This document shows, piece by piece, positions 47,370 through 60,169 of a DNA stretch of 64,000 bases. The stretch spans positions 82,427,893 through 82,491,892 of the forward strand of contig CM045762.1 of NCBI GenBank assembly GCA_025200525.1, in the 5' to 3' direction. The stretch is from Camellia lanceoleosa (Eukaryota > Streptophyta > Magnoliopsida > Ericales > Theaceae). The position numbers and the translations under genes were made by a program. The notes under the pieces were generated by a model. That model was given only the letters and a program-made list of their open reading frames with translations. It did not search any database and was not told the DNA's origin. Positions within the stretch are counted from its first letter, which is position 1; every line of letters begins with the position of its first letter.

Positions 47370-49449
47370 TCAGGGATAGTATTTCTTCAACTTGTCCGTG
47401 TTGATCGGTTGGGAGAACTCTAGGCCATCTAGGTCCATCAGAACGACAACTCCACCTGACCAGATAGACTTGATGATGTAAGGGCCAGTCCAATTAGGTT
47501 TGAACTTGCCCCTAGGGTCGTGGATGGGAGCTCGGTTGTCTTTGAGCACTAGATCCCCCTCTTTCAAATTCCTGGACTTAACCTTCTTGTTGAAAGCCCT
47601 AACAATTCTTCGTTGATAACCCTGGACGTGATACAATGCTTTCAGCCTTCTTTCATCAAAGAGCATGAGTTCTTCGAACCTGCTTTGGTGCTAATCTGCC
47701 TCAACTATCTGACACTCTGCCAATACTCGTAATGACAGAACCTCAACTTCGATAAGAAGAACAGCCTTCGTCCCATAGACCATGGAATACGGAGTTGCGC
47801 CAGTAGAAGTTCAAATTGAAGTCTGGTAGCCCCAAAGAGCAAATGGCAGCTTATCTATAGGTTTCCACCATCTTCTGCAAAATGTGCTTGATGTTGTTGT
47901 TGGCAGCCTCAACTGCTCCGTTGGTTTGTGGCCAATATGTAGATGACTTATGAAAAGCCACGTTGTATTTCTCCAACAAGTCGATCACCTGCTTCTTGAA
48001 GTTGGAACCATTATCTAAAATAATCTCATTTGGGACCCCATAGCGACAGATAATGTTGTTTTTGATAAACTTAGCAACATGTGATGCCTTCAACACCGCG
48101 TAAGATTGGCCTCAACTCACTTCGTGAAGTAGTCTATCACTACCAGAATGTACTCATGCCTGTTGGACCCCTTTGGAGTGATTGCCCCAATCATATCAAT
48201 CCCTTAGACTGAAAACGGCCATGGCGAAGTCATGTTGGACAGCTTCGACGGCAGAATATTCATGCGGTTTGCATGGATCTAACATTTGTGGCATCGCCGG
48301 AGAAAGCCAATACAATCCTCCTCCATGGTTGACCAGTAATAACCCTGTCTAAGGATCTTCCGGGCTAGCATCACCCCACTCATGTGTGCTTCGCACTCTC
48401 CTCCATGGATGGCCTCCATCGGGCGCTTGGACTCTTTAGCATCAACGTATAGCTTATGCATCCCGAGATGACCCCTCCTGTACAGTTTACCCCCATAGAC
48501 GATGAACTGAGCAGCCATTCTTCGAATTGCCCTCTTATCTTTGGCATTTGCCCCTAGTAGATATGCCTCATTTTCCAAGAAGTTCCAGATGTCGTAATAC
48601 CAGGGGTTCTAATCTTGTGCCTCATCTATGGCAGCAATCAGCTTGTAGGCCGGCATGAATTTTCTGTTCAATGATGATCGGACGCATCTGGACTCCGAAA
48701 GGGATGTCTATCATAGAAGATAGAGTTGCTAATGAATCAGCGAACCGGCTGTTCTCTCTTAACAGATGGGCGAAATTCAGTTTCTCAAATCGAGGAATCA
48801 GGACATCCAAGGTCTGGTGATAGATTCGGATATTTTCTTCTTTAACTTTCCAATCTCCTTGAGCTTGAGGTACAACAAGGTTTGAGTCCCCGATGACATC
48901 CAACCATTTCGCCCCCAGTTCCAGGGTGGCTTCTAGTCCAGCAATACATGCCTCATATTCTGCCTCATTGCTTGACAATTTGAACAGGAGTTTGAATGCT
49001 AGAGGTATAAGGGAATTGTCGGGTGCTATCAGCAACACCCATATCCCATACCCGTATTGGTTTGACGCTCCGTCAATGTACATCGTCCAAGTCTCTTCTT
49101 TGACATGCAAAATGGCCTCGTCTGGAAACAAGTATTCTATTGCTTCATCCCCTTCAACTGGGTGGCCGGCTAGGAACTCCGCTACCACTCTCCCTTTTAC
49201 TAACTTGCGCGTCATGTACTTCAGATCAAATTCGGAAAGCAGAAGCAACCAACGAGCTAGCCTACCCGTAAGTGCCGATTTCTCGAAGAGATATTTGATG
49301 GGATCTAATCTCGAAACCAGTATTACAGAGTGAGCTAACAAGTAGTGCCTCAACTTCTTGGTAGCCCATACCAAGGCCAGACAAGCCTTCTCCAGCGGAG
49401 TGTAGCGGGTCTCGTAATCCAGCATTTTCTTGCTCCGGTAGTAGATAGC
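47370..49449 (-). pseudogene. Fragment B pol: RNase H, second RNase H, integrase (pseudogene)
   Basis: Read right to left: RNase H end (KKLRHYLLAHSVILVSRLDP), second RNase H (IDGASNQYGYGIWVLLIAP, AEYEACIAGL, VIGDSNLVV), zinc region of integrase (CIGFLRRCHKC), core pieces (LDNGSNFKKQV, NGAVEAANNN) and the GPY end (NWTGPYIIKSI). Frameshifts near 47680, 47850, 48110 and 48600 divide it. RT is not present; it would lie beyond Tekay-2. Confidence 0.88.
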
Positions 49450-51652
49450 TGTGATAACCCTGTTCTGAATTATGCTAATTGGTCCTTATTTTAAATATGA
49501 TTTTGTGTGCCATTATGTGAAAATATGTGGTTTTGAATTTCTATATGTTCACCGTAGGAATATCTGTTTGATTGTCTGCTTTGGAAATTAAATTGAAGGC
49601 CCTATCGGCCACCAAAACCGAAATTGGTCGCGCCATTGGGATTGGCATAATTTTTAGAGCCTACGGTGCAATTTAATTAAAAAAATGGATTCGAACCAGA
49701 TTAAATTGATTAAACTATTGAATTAGTGCCCAATTAGTTACTATTATTAAATTGAATTAGTGGGATTTGTCGTAAAAGGGCACTACACCCCCAATTCTCC
49801 TCATTTGTTGCATTTTGGCTGATCGTGTGCTCTAAAATAGAGAGAGGGTCGACTAGAGAGAGGGAGAGAAACAATTGAAGATTTGTTCAAGAAGCTTGAG
49901 TAAATTGAAGGCTAGCTCAAGAATTAACCTTAGTTTGTGAAGATTAAAGCTCCTTGGTGAGTAATTCATGAGTTTAATGTTGTAAAGTATGTATTCAAGC
50001 TAGTTGGGTAATCAAGAGTAAGAATTGAAATGGAATTGAGTTGATCATGTTGGATTGAAGGTCAATATATGCATGCATGTGTGTCATTGCTTTGAATTTG
50101 CATATTTGGGCTTGAAATATATGATTCATATAGAGTTTTGGGTAAAACTCATGTCTGAAATCACAATTTGCATCATCTAGGTTGAGAATAAGGGTAATAC
50201 ATCACATGCATGTACAAACTATAAGAATAGGAGCTTTGAATGCATGAATTTGCGTGTTGGAAATGAGTTTGGTGTCAATTGGGACATGCATGTGTTTGAT
50301 AGCATAAATATATTTGAAGTTTGAGCCATAAATTGTAAGTTGGATCGGTTTAAATGCTGGATTTGAGCTCAAGAACTTAGCTGGAAAACCCAGAAAATTT
50401 GATGTCCGCTCGAGCGGGGAAACCGCCGCTCGAGCGTGAATTCCATGCTTCCAATATTTTTGCAGACTTGGATGTCCGCTCGAGCGGGTAATTTCACGCT
50501 CGAGCGGGGAGCTATGTAAACAGACCTTCAGCTCGAGCGCCGTACTTCACGCTTGAGCGTAATTTTGATGCATCCAGCACTTTTGCAGACCTCATGGATC
50601 CGCTCGAGCGGGGAAGTCCACGCTCGAGCGGGGACCCTGTTTTCTAAAATTTTGTTTATGCATTTTGTGTTTCGTTTTCCATCCTCTTTCACTTCTAAGT
50701 ACTCTTAGGCGTGCATTGAGCATTGTAATTGAGTTAAAGAGATAAGAATGAAGTCTAAAGAGGAAAATGTAAATTTAGAACGGATTGAAATGTTTGTGAC
50801 CCTTTTGTGTTCATGGAATGTGTAGTGTCGAGCTCTAGGGCAAACCAACCAACCGATCACTATGAGTAATATCGATATTTGAAACTTGTCATTTGTCCAA
50901 TTGCTTATTTCCTTATAAGCCTTATGAGTTTGCCAGTTTGAATTATGGATAAATGTTTGATATGAATGAATGAATGGGCTAGAGGCTGTTTTAACATGAA
51001 TGAATGGGCCAGATGCCGTTTTGACTTGAATGAATGGGCTAGAGGCCGTTTTGACACAAATGAAAGTTTGAATGGGCCCAAGGCCAATTTGTTCAGAATC
51101 GTAGTCACTTGACCTAAATTGTGTATATATGTTAAATAGAAATATGAATTGGGCCCAAGGCCGTTTGAAGCATGTTGTTCTATATGTCGTTTGTGTAACT
51201 TCTTTACTTGATATTATTCACTAGGCTATCGCTCACGCTCATTCATGTGTTTGTAGGTGAGCCAAGAGAAGTCCAAGCCCAGCCCAAGTGAAGCCTGTAA
51301 GGAACAACAAAGGGTTTTGTAGAGTCAGCCCTCGCGTCTCATGCACGAGGCCCGTCTTCGCCTTTTTGTCATTCTGTTTTATTTTGTCATATGGGCGGAG
51401 TCTTGGAATATGTTGTATATAGTTTTGTTGGGTTGACTTAGACTTATATGATCCTGTATGTACAGAACCTTGTGTAGTACATATTTTGTTGTGACTTATT
51501 AATATGCATATGTATGGTTTGTGATGATGTGTCATGTAAGCACAGCTCTATGGACAAAGTTTTAAATTGCTTCCGTTTGGCCCCCATTAACTCTGTTAAA
51601 ATACATTTGGTTTGGTGTCCATAACCCTTGAGGGCGGGTTCGGATCATGATA
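49450..51652 (+). repeat. Tekay-2 5' LTR
   Basis: Starts TGTGATAACCCTG and ends ATCATGATA (last C lost). Aligns with the Tekay-1 LTRs but is clearly more diverged and about 290 bp shorter. It keeps the eight-copy CTCGAG cluster (50407-50630) and a short GGCC array (50955-51171). Confidence 0.92.
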
Positions 51653-51655
51653 GAG

Positions 51656-51668
51656 TGGTATCAGAGCA
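51656..51668 (+). other. Tekay-2 primer-binding site (tRNA-iMet)
   Basis: TGGTATCAGAGCA three bases after the LTR, a full match to the usual initiator tRNA-Met site. Confidence 0.9.
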
Positions 51669-51910
51669 CGAGTTAATAACTCACACACTTGTCCAAAAGA
51701 GAAATACGCGTCTAGAAAAGATCTAGGATGCATTCATGTGATAAGTATGAATTTGAAAGCATCTATAATACGCTTGTGTGTTTTGATTTGAACGATTATG
51801 TGCTATAAGTTTGTGAAGTGCTCGCATTACAAATTATTTGAATATGTATGCTCCATGTTATATGCATACTTGTGAATCTTTTCTATAAAGTATAATGCAA
51901 GTTTAATTAG

Positions 51911-52990
51911 AAGGTGGGAACAAGAAGTGATGAAATAGAAGAGTCCTCTACTGCCAGAATGGATAGAATGGAAAGACTGATACAGAAAATAGCGGAAACT
52001 TTGAGACAGCAACAAGAGTGGCAACAGCAGTGGCAACAACCACATCCGCCACCTCCACATCCGGCACCACCCATTCCAAATAATCAAAATGATGATCGGA
52101 TAATAGCTCTCACCAAAGAATTCAAGAAGATGAAGCCACAACAGTTCCATAGTGGATTAGATCCGTTGAAAGCCGAGGCATGGGTTCTCGGCATTGAGAA
52201 ATTGTTTGAAGTGTTCCCTTGCTCGGAGACACAGAAAGTGCTTCTAGCCACTTTTATGCTAGAAGACGAGATAAGAAGATGGTGGATGTTAATGCGAGAA
52301 AATCACAAGGATGTTGATTGGGTGAAATTTTTGGAAATTTTCTATGACAAGTACTTCTCGTAGTGTTTTCGGGATAGGAAAGTAGCAGAGTTCATGGAAC
52401 TTAAGCAAGACAGTATGACTGTAGCTGAGTATGAGGCCAAATTCACTGAATTGGCCAGGTTTGCACCATAGATGATTGATACGGACTATAAGAAGGCGAG
52501 GCATTGTGAAGGTGGGCTTCGAAGTGACATTTTAGAAAGAGTGAATGTCTTGAAGCTAGAGACCTACATCGGGATGCTAGACCGGGCCATCATATCAGAG
52601 GCTTACATAGCTAGACAGACTAAGTCAACAACTGACTGGAAAAGTAACAAAAGGCAAGGCTTCTTCTCAAAGAAGAAATTTTCGAAAAAGTAAAATACGG
52701 GCTCCTCAAATACTTCAAATTCTCCTCGAGACATAGATCCCATGTGTAATATTTGTAGCAGAAAGCACTGTGGAGTTTGTTACCATGTGTCAGGAGCCTG
52801 TTTCAAATGTGGGAAATAGGGGCATATGGCCCGAGATTGTATTCAGAATGGTGGAAAGATGGCTGCTAGTTCCACTGCATCGATCCCAAAGCCGGGAAAT
52901 ACTTTGAGATCTGCTACCACCGGGGATACCGTGAGACATGAGAGAGTTTTTGCGCTTGTTCTGAACGATACACGGAATGCCAACGTAGTT
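51911..52990 (+). pseudogene. Tekay-2 gag (pseudogene)
   Basis: Aligns with Tekay-1 gag. The start codon is AAG (51911-51913) where Tekay-1 has ATG. The frame is open to TAG about 52361, then has more stops near 52469 and 52691. Core words are FKKMKPQQFHSGLDPLKAEA and RRWWMLMREN. The Cys-rich end reads CFKCGK, stop, GHMARDC, so the knuckle is split by a TAG. Confidence 0.9.
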
Positions 52991-55985
52991 ATCTCAGGTA
53001 CCAATATGTAATCAGGATGCCTTTGTGTTAATTGACTCTGGATCAACACACTCATTTGTAACATGTGCATTTGCATCTAGACTGAACAGACCTTTAGAAT
53101 TACTGCCATATCTGCTTTGTGTGTCTGCTCCATCTGGGGAATCTGTATTGTGTGAATCTATATACCAGTTTTGTGATATGCGTGTTGAGGATGATATCCT
53201 ATATGTAGACTTGTCCCTTGAATTTCAGACATTTTGATGTAATTTTGGGCATGGATTGGTTGACCAAATATTGTGCCACCATTGATTGTGTGACAAAACA
53301 GGTTGTGTTTAAACCACCAGAACATAAGGAAATTGTGTTTGTGGGTAATGGGGTAGTGCCTCCACCTTATTTGATATCTGCAATGAAAGCATGTAAACTG
53401 ATCAGGAAAGGGTGCCAGAGTTATCTGTGCTATGTGTTGTCTGATCAATCTATGAATGTTGAATTGAATGATATCCCTATTGTTAGAGAATTTCCAGATG
53501 TGTTTCCAAATGAATTACCAGGGGAGTTGGTAGACAGGGAGATAGAGTTCACTATTGAAACCGTGCCAGGCACCCGGCCTATTTCCAAGACTCCCTACAG
53601 AACGGCTACTGCCGAAATGAAAGAATTGAAAGAACAGTTGCAAGACCTACTTGACAAGGGGTTTATTCAACCTAGCACCTTGCCTTGGGGTGCACCAGTA
53701 TTGTTTGTGAAAAAGAAGGATGGAACTTTGTGTTTGTGCATCGATTATCGGGAATTGAACAAGGTAACAATAAAGAACAAATATCCCATACCCCGTATTG
53801 ATGACTTATTTTACTAGTTGTAGGCATCACAGGTGTTTTCTAAGATTGATTTGAGATCCGGGTATCATCAGCTGAAAGTTAAGGCAGAGGATGTTGAGAA
53901 AACCGCATTCAGAACGAGGTATGGACATTTTGAGTTTCTTGTTACGCCATTTGGAGTGACTAATGCTCCGGTAGCATTTATGGACTTAATGAACCGAATT
54001 TTTAAAACCTACCTTGACGAATTCATTGTGGTTTTTATTGATGACATTTTGATATATTCTAAAGATAGACTTGAACATGAACATCATTTGAGAACTGTCC
54101 TACAAATACTTCGGGAAAGGAAATTATTTGCTAAACTAAAGAAATGTGAGTTTTGGTTGGATGAAATTGTTTTCTTAGGGCATGTGATCAACAAGGAAGG
54201 AATTTCAGTGGACCCACAAAAAATAGAAGCAATTATGAATTGGCCCGCACCGACAAATGTGATAGAGGTTCGTAGTTTCGTGGGCTTGGCCGGGTACTAC
54301 AGGAGGTTTGTGAAGGACTTTTCGAAATTAGCTGTGTCTCTTACCCAATTGACACAAAAAGGGCAACTGTTTGAATGGAATGACGAAAAAGAAGCCGCCT
54401 TTCATGAATTGAAAACAAGATTGACCACTGCACCAATTTTGATACTACTTTCAGGTACGAAGAATTTTGGAATTTTCAGTGATGCGTCTTATAAAGGTTT
54501 GGGTCATGTGTAAATGCAGAACAGAAAGGTTAGTGCTTACACCTCTTGACAGTTGAGGCCGCACGAGAAGAGTTATCCAACACATGACCTAGAATTGGCC
54601 GCAGTTGTTTTTGCTTTCAAAATCTGGCGGCATTATCTGTATGGAGCAAAGTGTGAAGTCTACACGGATCACAAAAGTATGAAATACTTCTTCACGCAGA
54701 AGGAGTTGAATATGCGACAGAGGAGATGGCTCGAACTGATAAAAGACTATGATCTTGCGATTTAGTATCACCCCGGGAAAGCTAATACAGTTGCTGATGC
54801 CTTGAGTAGAAAGTCAATGGGGAGTATGGCCTGTTTGCTTACTGAACAGAAAGAGATCTTACAAGATTTTGAGAAGTCTGCAATTTAAGTGGTAATGTGA
54901 GAACAGGGCGGATTGATAGCCACTATTATAGCCGAGCCGACAATCATGTAGGAAATTAAACAGAAACAAAAAGAGGATGAATTCCTCAAGAAGGTGATTG
55001 ATGAATTTGAAACAAGTTCGAAAGCAGAGTTTGGCATTGAGAATGAAGTATTGAGATTTCAGAACAGAATGTGTGTCCTAGATATTCTGGAACTAAAGAA
55101 CGGGGTTTTAGATGAAGCCCACAGATCCATATTTGCTATGCATCCGAGTAATAATAAAATGTATCGGGATTTGAAACAAACCTATTGGTGGCCTAAAATG
55201 AAGAAAGAGATTGCAGAATATGTGTCCAAATGTCTTCAGTGTCAGCAAGTTAAAGCTGAACATCGAAAAGGTGGTCTCTCGCAACCTCTCCCTATTCCTG
55301 AATGGAAGTGTGAGCATGTGACTATGGATTTTGTTGTTGGCCTACCTCGGACTTCTTGAGGTATGGATTCTATTTGGGTTGTAGTTGATAGACTGACTAA
55401 ATCTGCACATTTTCTGCCTGTCAAAACTACATTTAATGCTTATAGATTGGCTACTATTTACGTTGATGAGATCGTTCATTTACACGGAGTTCCGGTATCT
55501 ATTGTGTCGGATAGAGACCCGAAATTTGTATCTAGATTGTTGAAGAGTTTGCAGGAAGCTATGGGGACGAAACTAAGGTTCAGTACTGCATTCCACCCAC
55601 AGACAGATGGGCAATCAGAACGAACAATACAGACTATAGAAGATATGCTTCGGATGTGTGCTTTGGATTTTCAGGGGAGTTGGGAAGACTATTTGCCACT
55701 TGCGGAATTTGCTTATAATAACAGCTTCCACTCCAGCATCGGTATGGCACCATACGAAGCTTTGTATGGTAGAAGGTGTAGATCACCAAATTGTTGGACA
55801 GAGGTCGGGGATAGAGCTTTACTTGGGCTTGAAATTGTGCAAGACACTTCTGAGAAAATCAAGATTATTCGGCAAAGGCTCAAAACAGCTCAGGATCGAC
55901 AAAAGAATTATGCAGATGTTTGGAGATGACCTCTCGAGTATGAGGTTGGTGACCATGTGTTCATCCGTGTATCTCTAATGAAAGG
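52991..55985 (+). pseudogene. Tekay-2 pol, cut in integrase (pseudogene)
   Basis: Protease keeps LIDSGSTHSF (about 53023-53052). RT is the best-preserved in the window: [17 protein letters not shown], then FIDD intact at 54034-54045, with one short gap of stops near 53815. RNase H ([30 protein letters not shown]) and integrase ([42 protein letters not shown]) follow, split by TAG/TGA stops. The last readable part is HVFIRVSLMKG at 55985, where Tekay-1 continues to a chromodomain. The break is the insertion of element C. Confidence 0.92.
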
Positions 55986-58900
55986 TGTAACAAGGCCGCG
56001 AGGGACCCCACTACAGTTCGGACTTGATTTTGTGTCACGGTTCGTAATCTGAACCAAAGAGTCTAAATCCGGCAAATCGTTTTGAGAAAAACAGATTTTG
56101 AAAAGAAGTGCCAAACATGGACTGCTTTGCCAGATACAGAGTCGACACCTAAATACTTTTTTATGGGAGAATTTAGGAAACCTTGACTCAGTGCCGAAGG
56201 CCACGTGTCCGTCATCACCAAAGTTGTCTTGGCTCGGGAGCTTGGGTACGATCGGGGAAGGTCAGCTATGAGCACCCCCTTTCGCCCGGTCCGAAGACCG
56301 GCCTCTACTAACCGTGATATCCGATTTGGAAAATGTTATGTGTTCTTGTTCCAATTATTAGCCTAGAATTACTATGTTATACGCACAGCAAATAAGTATA
56401 GACTAGATTGCCTAATTTGGAAACAAACATTGCATATCCATTTGTTTTGAAAACAGCTTCGGAATTTGCTACTCGCAAGTAGGCTAAAACACGGATTTCA
56501 ACGAGTTTTTCCAACTCAAGCAATCCAACCTCCACCCACAGGCATTCAAACAGTTTATCTCATATAAGCATTTAGCCATATGGTAATCATACTGTCATGT
56601 TAACATTCACATGCATGCGATATGCTAAAGCATAAATACTTACATCGTACTCCGTGCCAAAACAATAAACCAGTTAGCAAACATGCATGTCCTAGTTCAT
56701 GTTAAGTGACTAATGCATCGCATATAGGATATGATTAGGATAGGCTCGGCTAACCCTAAAATGGTATGTGAAATGCAATCATTCGGTGCACGTATTCAAG
56801 TTAGATTTGAAGATACAATGCAGTTTGTATGATGTACTGAGCCCGGTGCATGTCAACAAATGCATGGATGCACGCATGCATTGCATAAGATATGCTAAAA
56901 TAAACGTGCCCTAATCTACCATCGTAAGCAGGTAAATAAAAGGGAAGAAAGAAGTGGGGGTTGGAAGACATACACACTACTCACGCACGCTTATTACAAA
57001 TTTGCCCTCGCTCGGAGGGACCAAAAGAATATACGAATTAATTAACTACGCAAGCTAATTAAATATTACAAATTAATTAAATTAACAAGTTAGTTAATCT
57101 AAGAAAAATAGTAAACCGCCTCGAGGCGAGGGCCAGATGCATGCGCGCTCGGATTCCGCTCGGAATTGCACTACCATGCCTAGCCTGCCTCTGTTTTCCC
57201 TGCTTTGCTCTTCTGAAAATTGCCAAAGTCTCAGAAATGCCTCTCAGGATACTGGGGGATCCCACCGGCTAAGTAAAATGATCACCGGCAGTGAATTTGT
57301 GGTCACCGGCATAAAATGTATCCACCGGCCATCTATTGACTGCCGATCGGCACTAAATAATGCCGGCCGGCAATAAATTCCTGCAGAACCTGCAACTCAT
57401 AGCAGCAAAGGACAGAATCTGGCATGGCAATGCTATTTAAGCTATGTATGCACCAATCACACTCCCTATCATGTTAATGACTCAAGGGAGGATGTGCCTC
57501 GATTCTCGAGCCACCAATCACGCATTTCTATGCATGGTGGCCCAAAGAATCAAGTGTGCAATTTTCATGTCAAATGAAATGCAAACTAAACAATCAAAGA
57601 GCCCAATCCCCATCACCAAATCAAGGGACGAGGCATGCATGTCTATGTGTGCAATCCTAAGCATGTCAACTAGTATGCAACATGGGATGCAAATGAGAAT
57701 GCTAGTATGCAAACACACATCCAAGGCAAGCATGCAAACTAAGCAAAGGAGTGGACTTAAACATGACCTAGGCAACTCCAAATAGTCCTAAAATCAGTGG
57801 CCAAAACCAAGGAGGTGAAGGCCAAAGTGCACACACACATGCAAGCACTCATGGTCCAATACTTAAAGCATAATGGGGCAACTTTTAAACACATTTGAAA
57901 GGGCACAAATATGAACAATTAGCATGCGAGTTAAGCTCCGAAATCATGTTAGAAGAGGTGCCAAACCAACTCAAACAGGGTAAACAAAAGCATGCAAATG
58001 GCCTAAGTATTTAAGGCAAGCCAAAAGGCATTGAACTACACTTGAAAAGACCTAACATGGCAAGACTTAAGCAACTAAAATCAGAGTTTTAGCACGCAAA
58101 ATCAAGCCCAAAGGACCACTTAGATGGCATCTAAATGGTTTGAATTCAAAGGCATGCACAATGGTCAAAACATAAGGCATACAACACATGCTCTCAAAGC
58201 AATAAAGAGGCAACTAAGGCAAGCATATGAGCATGTCAAAAGGCCTGAAATAACATGTTGGGTGGTTCCAAACCACCAAAATGATGCAAGCAACACATGC
58301 TACACGTTCACATACTTGAGGCATACAAGCCCGACAAGCTACAAATGCAAAGGAGCTATACTAAACATGCCAAAATCAATCCAAAAAACTATGGACAGAC
58401 CTAAAGCATGGAAAAATAAGCACAAAACATTCATAACTCTAAGCCTAAATCATGCTCAAACAAAGGCTAACAACCTAAGGCATGTTAAGGGATCAAGGAG
58501 GCATTACATGGCAACTATACTAAACATGTATGGAGTACCAAAACCAACACACAACATGATTATATTATGGCATAATAAGCATGAAATGCAGCCTAGACAT
58601 GCTCAACACACACTTGAACAAATGCTTCCTTAAGAGAAAAAAATTGTCCCTTTCAAGGACAACAAGGAGAGGGGTGGCCCTCCCCTTTTGGAGACTTCAA
58701 GGCACCATCTCCACCACTGAAATCCCTCAAGATTTCAGTGGTGAAGAGGTCCAAACACGAAAGTCTCAAAACTTGCACAAAATAGCACAAAATGAGGCCT
58801 TTCAAGGCCTAAGAGGGGTCAAACTTCCCCAAAGCACAAAACACTCTTAATAAACTATCAAGAGGGCCTAAAAATAGAACTTTTTTATGTTATACACTAA

Positions 58901-59703
58901 GCACAAAAACAGCTCTAAGATAGGTAGAAATAGGATGCAAAAATGGGGTAAAAAGAACTAGTTTCTTACCCTTGTTGACCTTCTTCACAAAAGGGTGCTC
59001 TTGTTGCCTCCTTAAGCTCCAATCCAGTCAAAAATATCAAGAACAAGCCCTCAGAACCTCAGTAGCTCAAGGAAGGTGAAGCACTAGGTGCTTGTGTGCA
59101 ATAGTATGGACTAAAACACACACAAGACAACAAAGAGGGGAAGGTATAGATATAGGATAGATATATGTCCTAAAGCTAAAACCAGAGCTCTTCTCCCTCT
59201 CCTCTCCATTTTCTCTAACCCTAGAACAAGGGAGAGAAGGCCTCCTATTATAGAGGAGGCAATCTTGTAATGCTTAACTAGTAAGCAAACAAGAGGGACA
59301 TCCCTCCATACACGTGTATGGAGGGGAAGCAAATGCCAAACAGCTGTCCTAAAATATCTGAGAAAGCAGATGAACAGTAGTCGGCTAGCCAAAAATGTTA
59401 TTTTGACAAGAATGACTGCCGACCGGCGACAAAGAGTGCCGGCCGGCAACATATATTGCCGATGGCAACAAAAACTAGCCGGTGGTGTGTGGGGATGCCT
59501 CACAAGGCATTCCCTGCCCCTCCAAGGCAAAACACAAGTGTTTGGTGTAAAAATAGACACAAAATAGTCGAGTTCGGAGATCCTGAGGCAAGGCGCGTAG
59601 CTGAAAACTCCGGGAACTCCAAACAAACACAAACATGGATAATCACCGAGGGTTCAAACGGTGACGTCCAAGTCTTGAGGACGGTCAAAATGGGGTGTCT
59701 ACA
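55986..59703 (-). repeat. Element C 3' LTR
   Basis: Bounded by TGTAAC on the left and TGTCTACA on the right, 3718 bp. Related to the LTR of A in the first kilobase and near the right end, and diverged between. GGCCGGC-type clusters lie at 57255-57370 and 59390-59480. A TATA-like core flanked by inverted arms GCCTCCT and AGGAGGC lies at 59240-59260. The open frames inside (for example 58124-58633 plus, 59111-59632 minus) resemble no known protein. Confidence 0.85.
59240..59260 (-). promoter_or_regulatory. Likely LTR core promoter of element C
   Basis: Arms GCCTCCT and AGGAGGC enclose ATTATAG, so a TATA-like core sits in an inverted repeat, about 445 bp inside the LTR on the minus strand. Compare 1018-1033 in element A. 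Confidence 0.4.
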
Positions 59704-59719
59704 GTTGCCCCTCTTTGAC
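59704..59719 (-). other. Element C polypurine tract
   Basis: The minus strand reads GTCAAAGAGGGGCAAC immediately before TGTAGACACCCC. It is better preserved than the copy in A. Confidence 0.8.
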
Positions 59720-60169
59720 AGAACTCGAAAGTCATAACAATGACGGGAGTGAATGTCAAAGTCCAGAGACGACCCATTTTTGACAAGGCCGAAGACTTGG
59801 ACAAACATGCAAGACAAACAAGGTATACGCCCGAAGGCAAGGGCAAAATGCAAGATAATGCAAGAAGCCGAGCATAACTTATGATCATGCAAAGAAATCT
59901 GTAACGAAGCACAGATGCAACAGTTATAAGCTAGCATACACCAGACTACACTACAATGCATAAAGGATGTAAGAGAATTATGTAATTCTCAATACGTCTC
60001 ACTCGGAGGATACAATACCTGTGCGGCTCGTCCGGTTGCAGCGGCCTCAAATGAACCGTACATACAATATCGTGCCTGAAAAGAAAACAAACTTAACATG
60101 TAGAATGTTGTTAGCAACATTCATGACAAAGCAATCGAAAGTGCGTGACAACGCAAGTGGTGCATACAG
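59720..60169. other. Conserved spacer of element C, including the empty site of Tekay-1
   Basis: Follows 1406-1740 plus 11481-11530 of element A (CAGAGACGACCCATTTTTGA, then ATAACTTATGATCATGCAAA). At about 59960-59990 it runs uninterrupted where A carries Tekay-1. GAACCGTACATACAATATCG follows near 60052. No gene is seen. Confidence 0.75.

Larger units (their letters stand above)
44560..49449 (-). mobile_element. Fragment B: A-family Ogre-like element, cut by Tekay-2
   Basis: Matches element A from about 15950 to 20750: tail of the PMD gene, spacer, DUF7745-like gene, spacer, integrase, second RNase H and RNase H. It is interrupted at 49449 by Tekay-2, whose own far end and the rest of B are outside the window. 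The left limit, around 44560, is a junction with fragment E. Confidence 0.85.
49450..55985 (+). mobile_element. Tekay-2: Tekay/Del-type retrotransposon, truncated by element C
   Basis: Same family as Tekay-1 with a diverged 2.2-kb 5' LTR, a good tRNA-iMet primer site, gag and pol. It entered the RNase H coding region of fragment B; the uninterrupted site can be read in element A near 20740 (GTAATAGATGGCATTC). It stops within integrase at 55985, where the LTR of element C begins. The chromodomain and 3' LTR must lie beyond C. Confidence 0.92.

Noticed and set aside
58124..58633. A 169-codon plus-strand frame in the LTR of element C
   Set aside because: Starts and ends inside the LTR, has no recognisable motif, and no matching frame was noticed in the LTR of A.
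59111..59632. A 173-codon minus-strand frame at the start of the element C LTR
   Set aside because: Overlaps the predicted LTR promoter region; the TATA-like core lies inside it. No homologue recognised.
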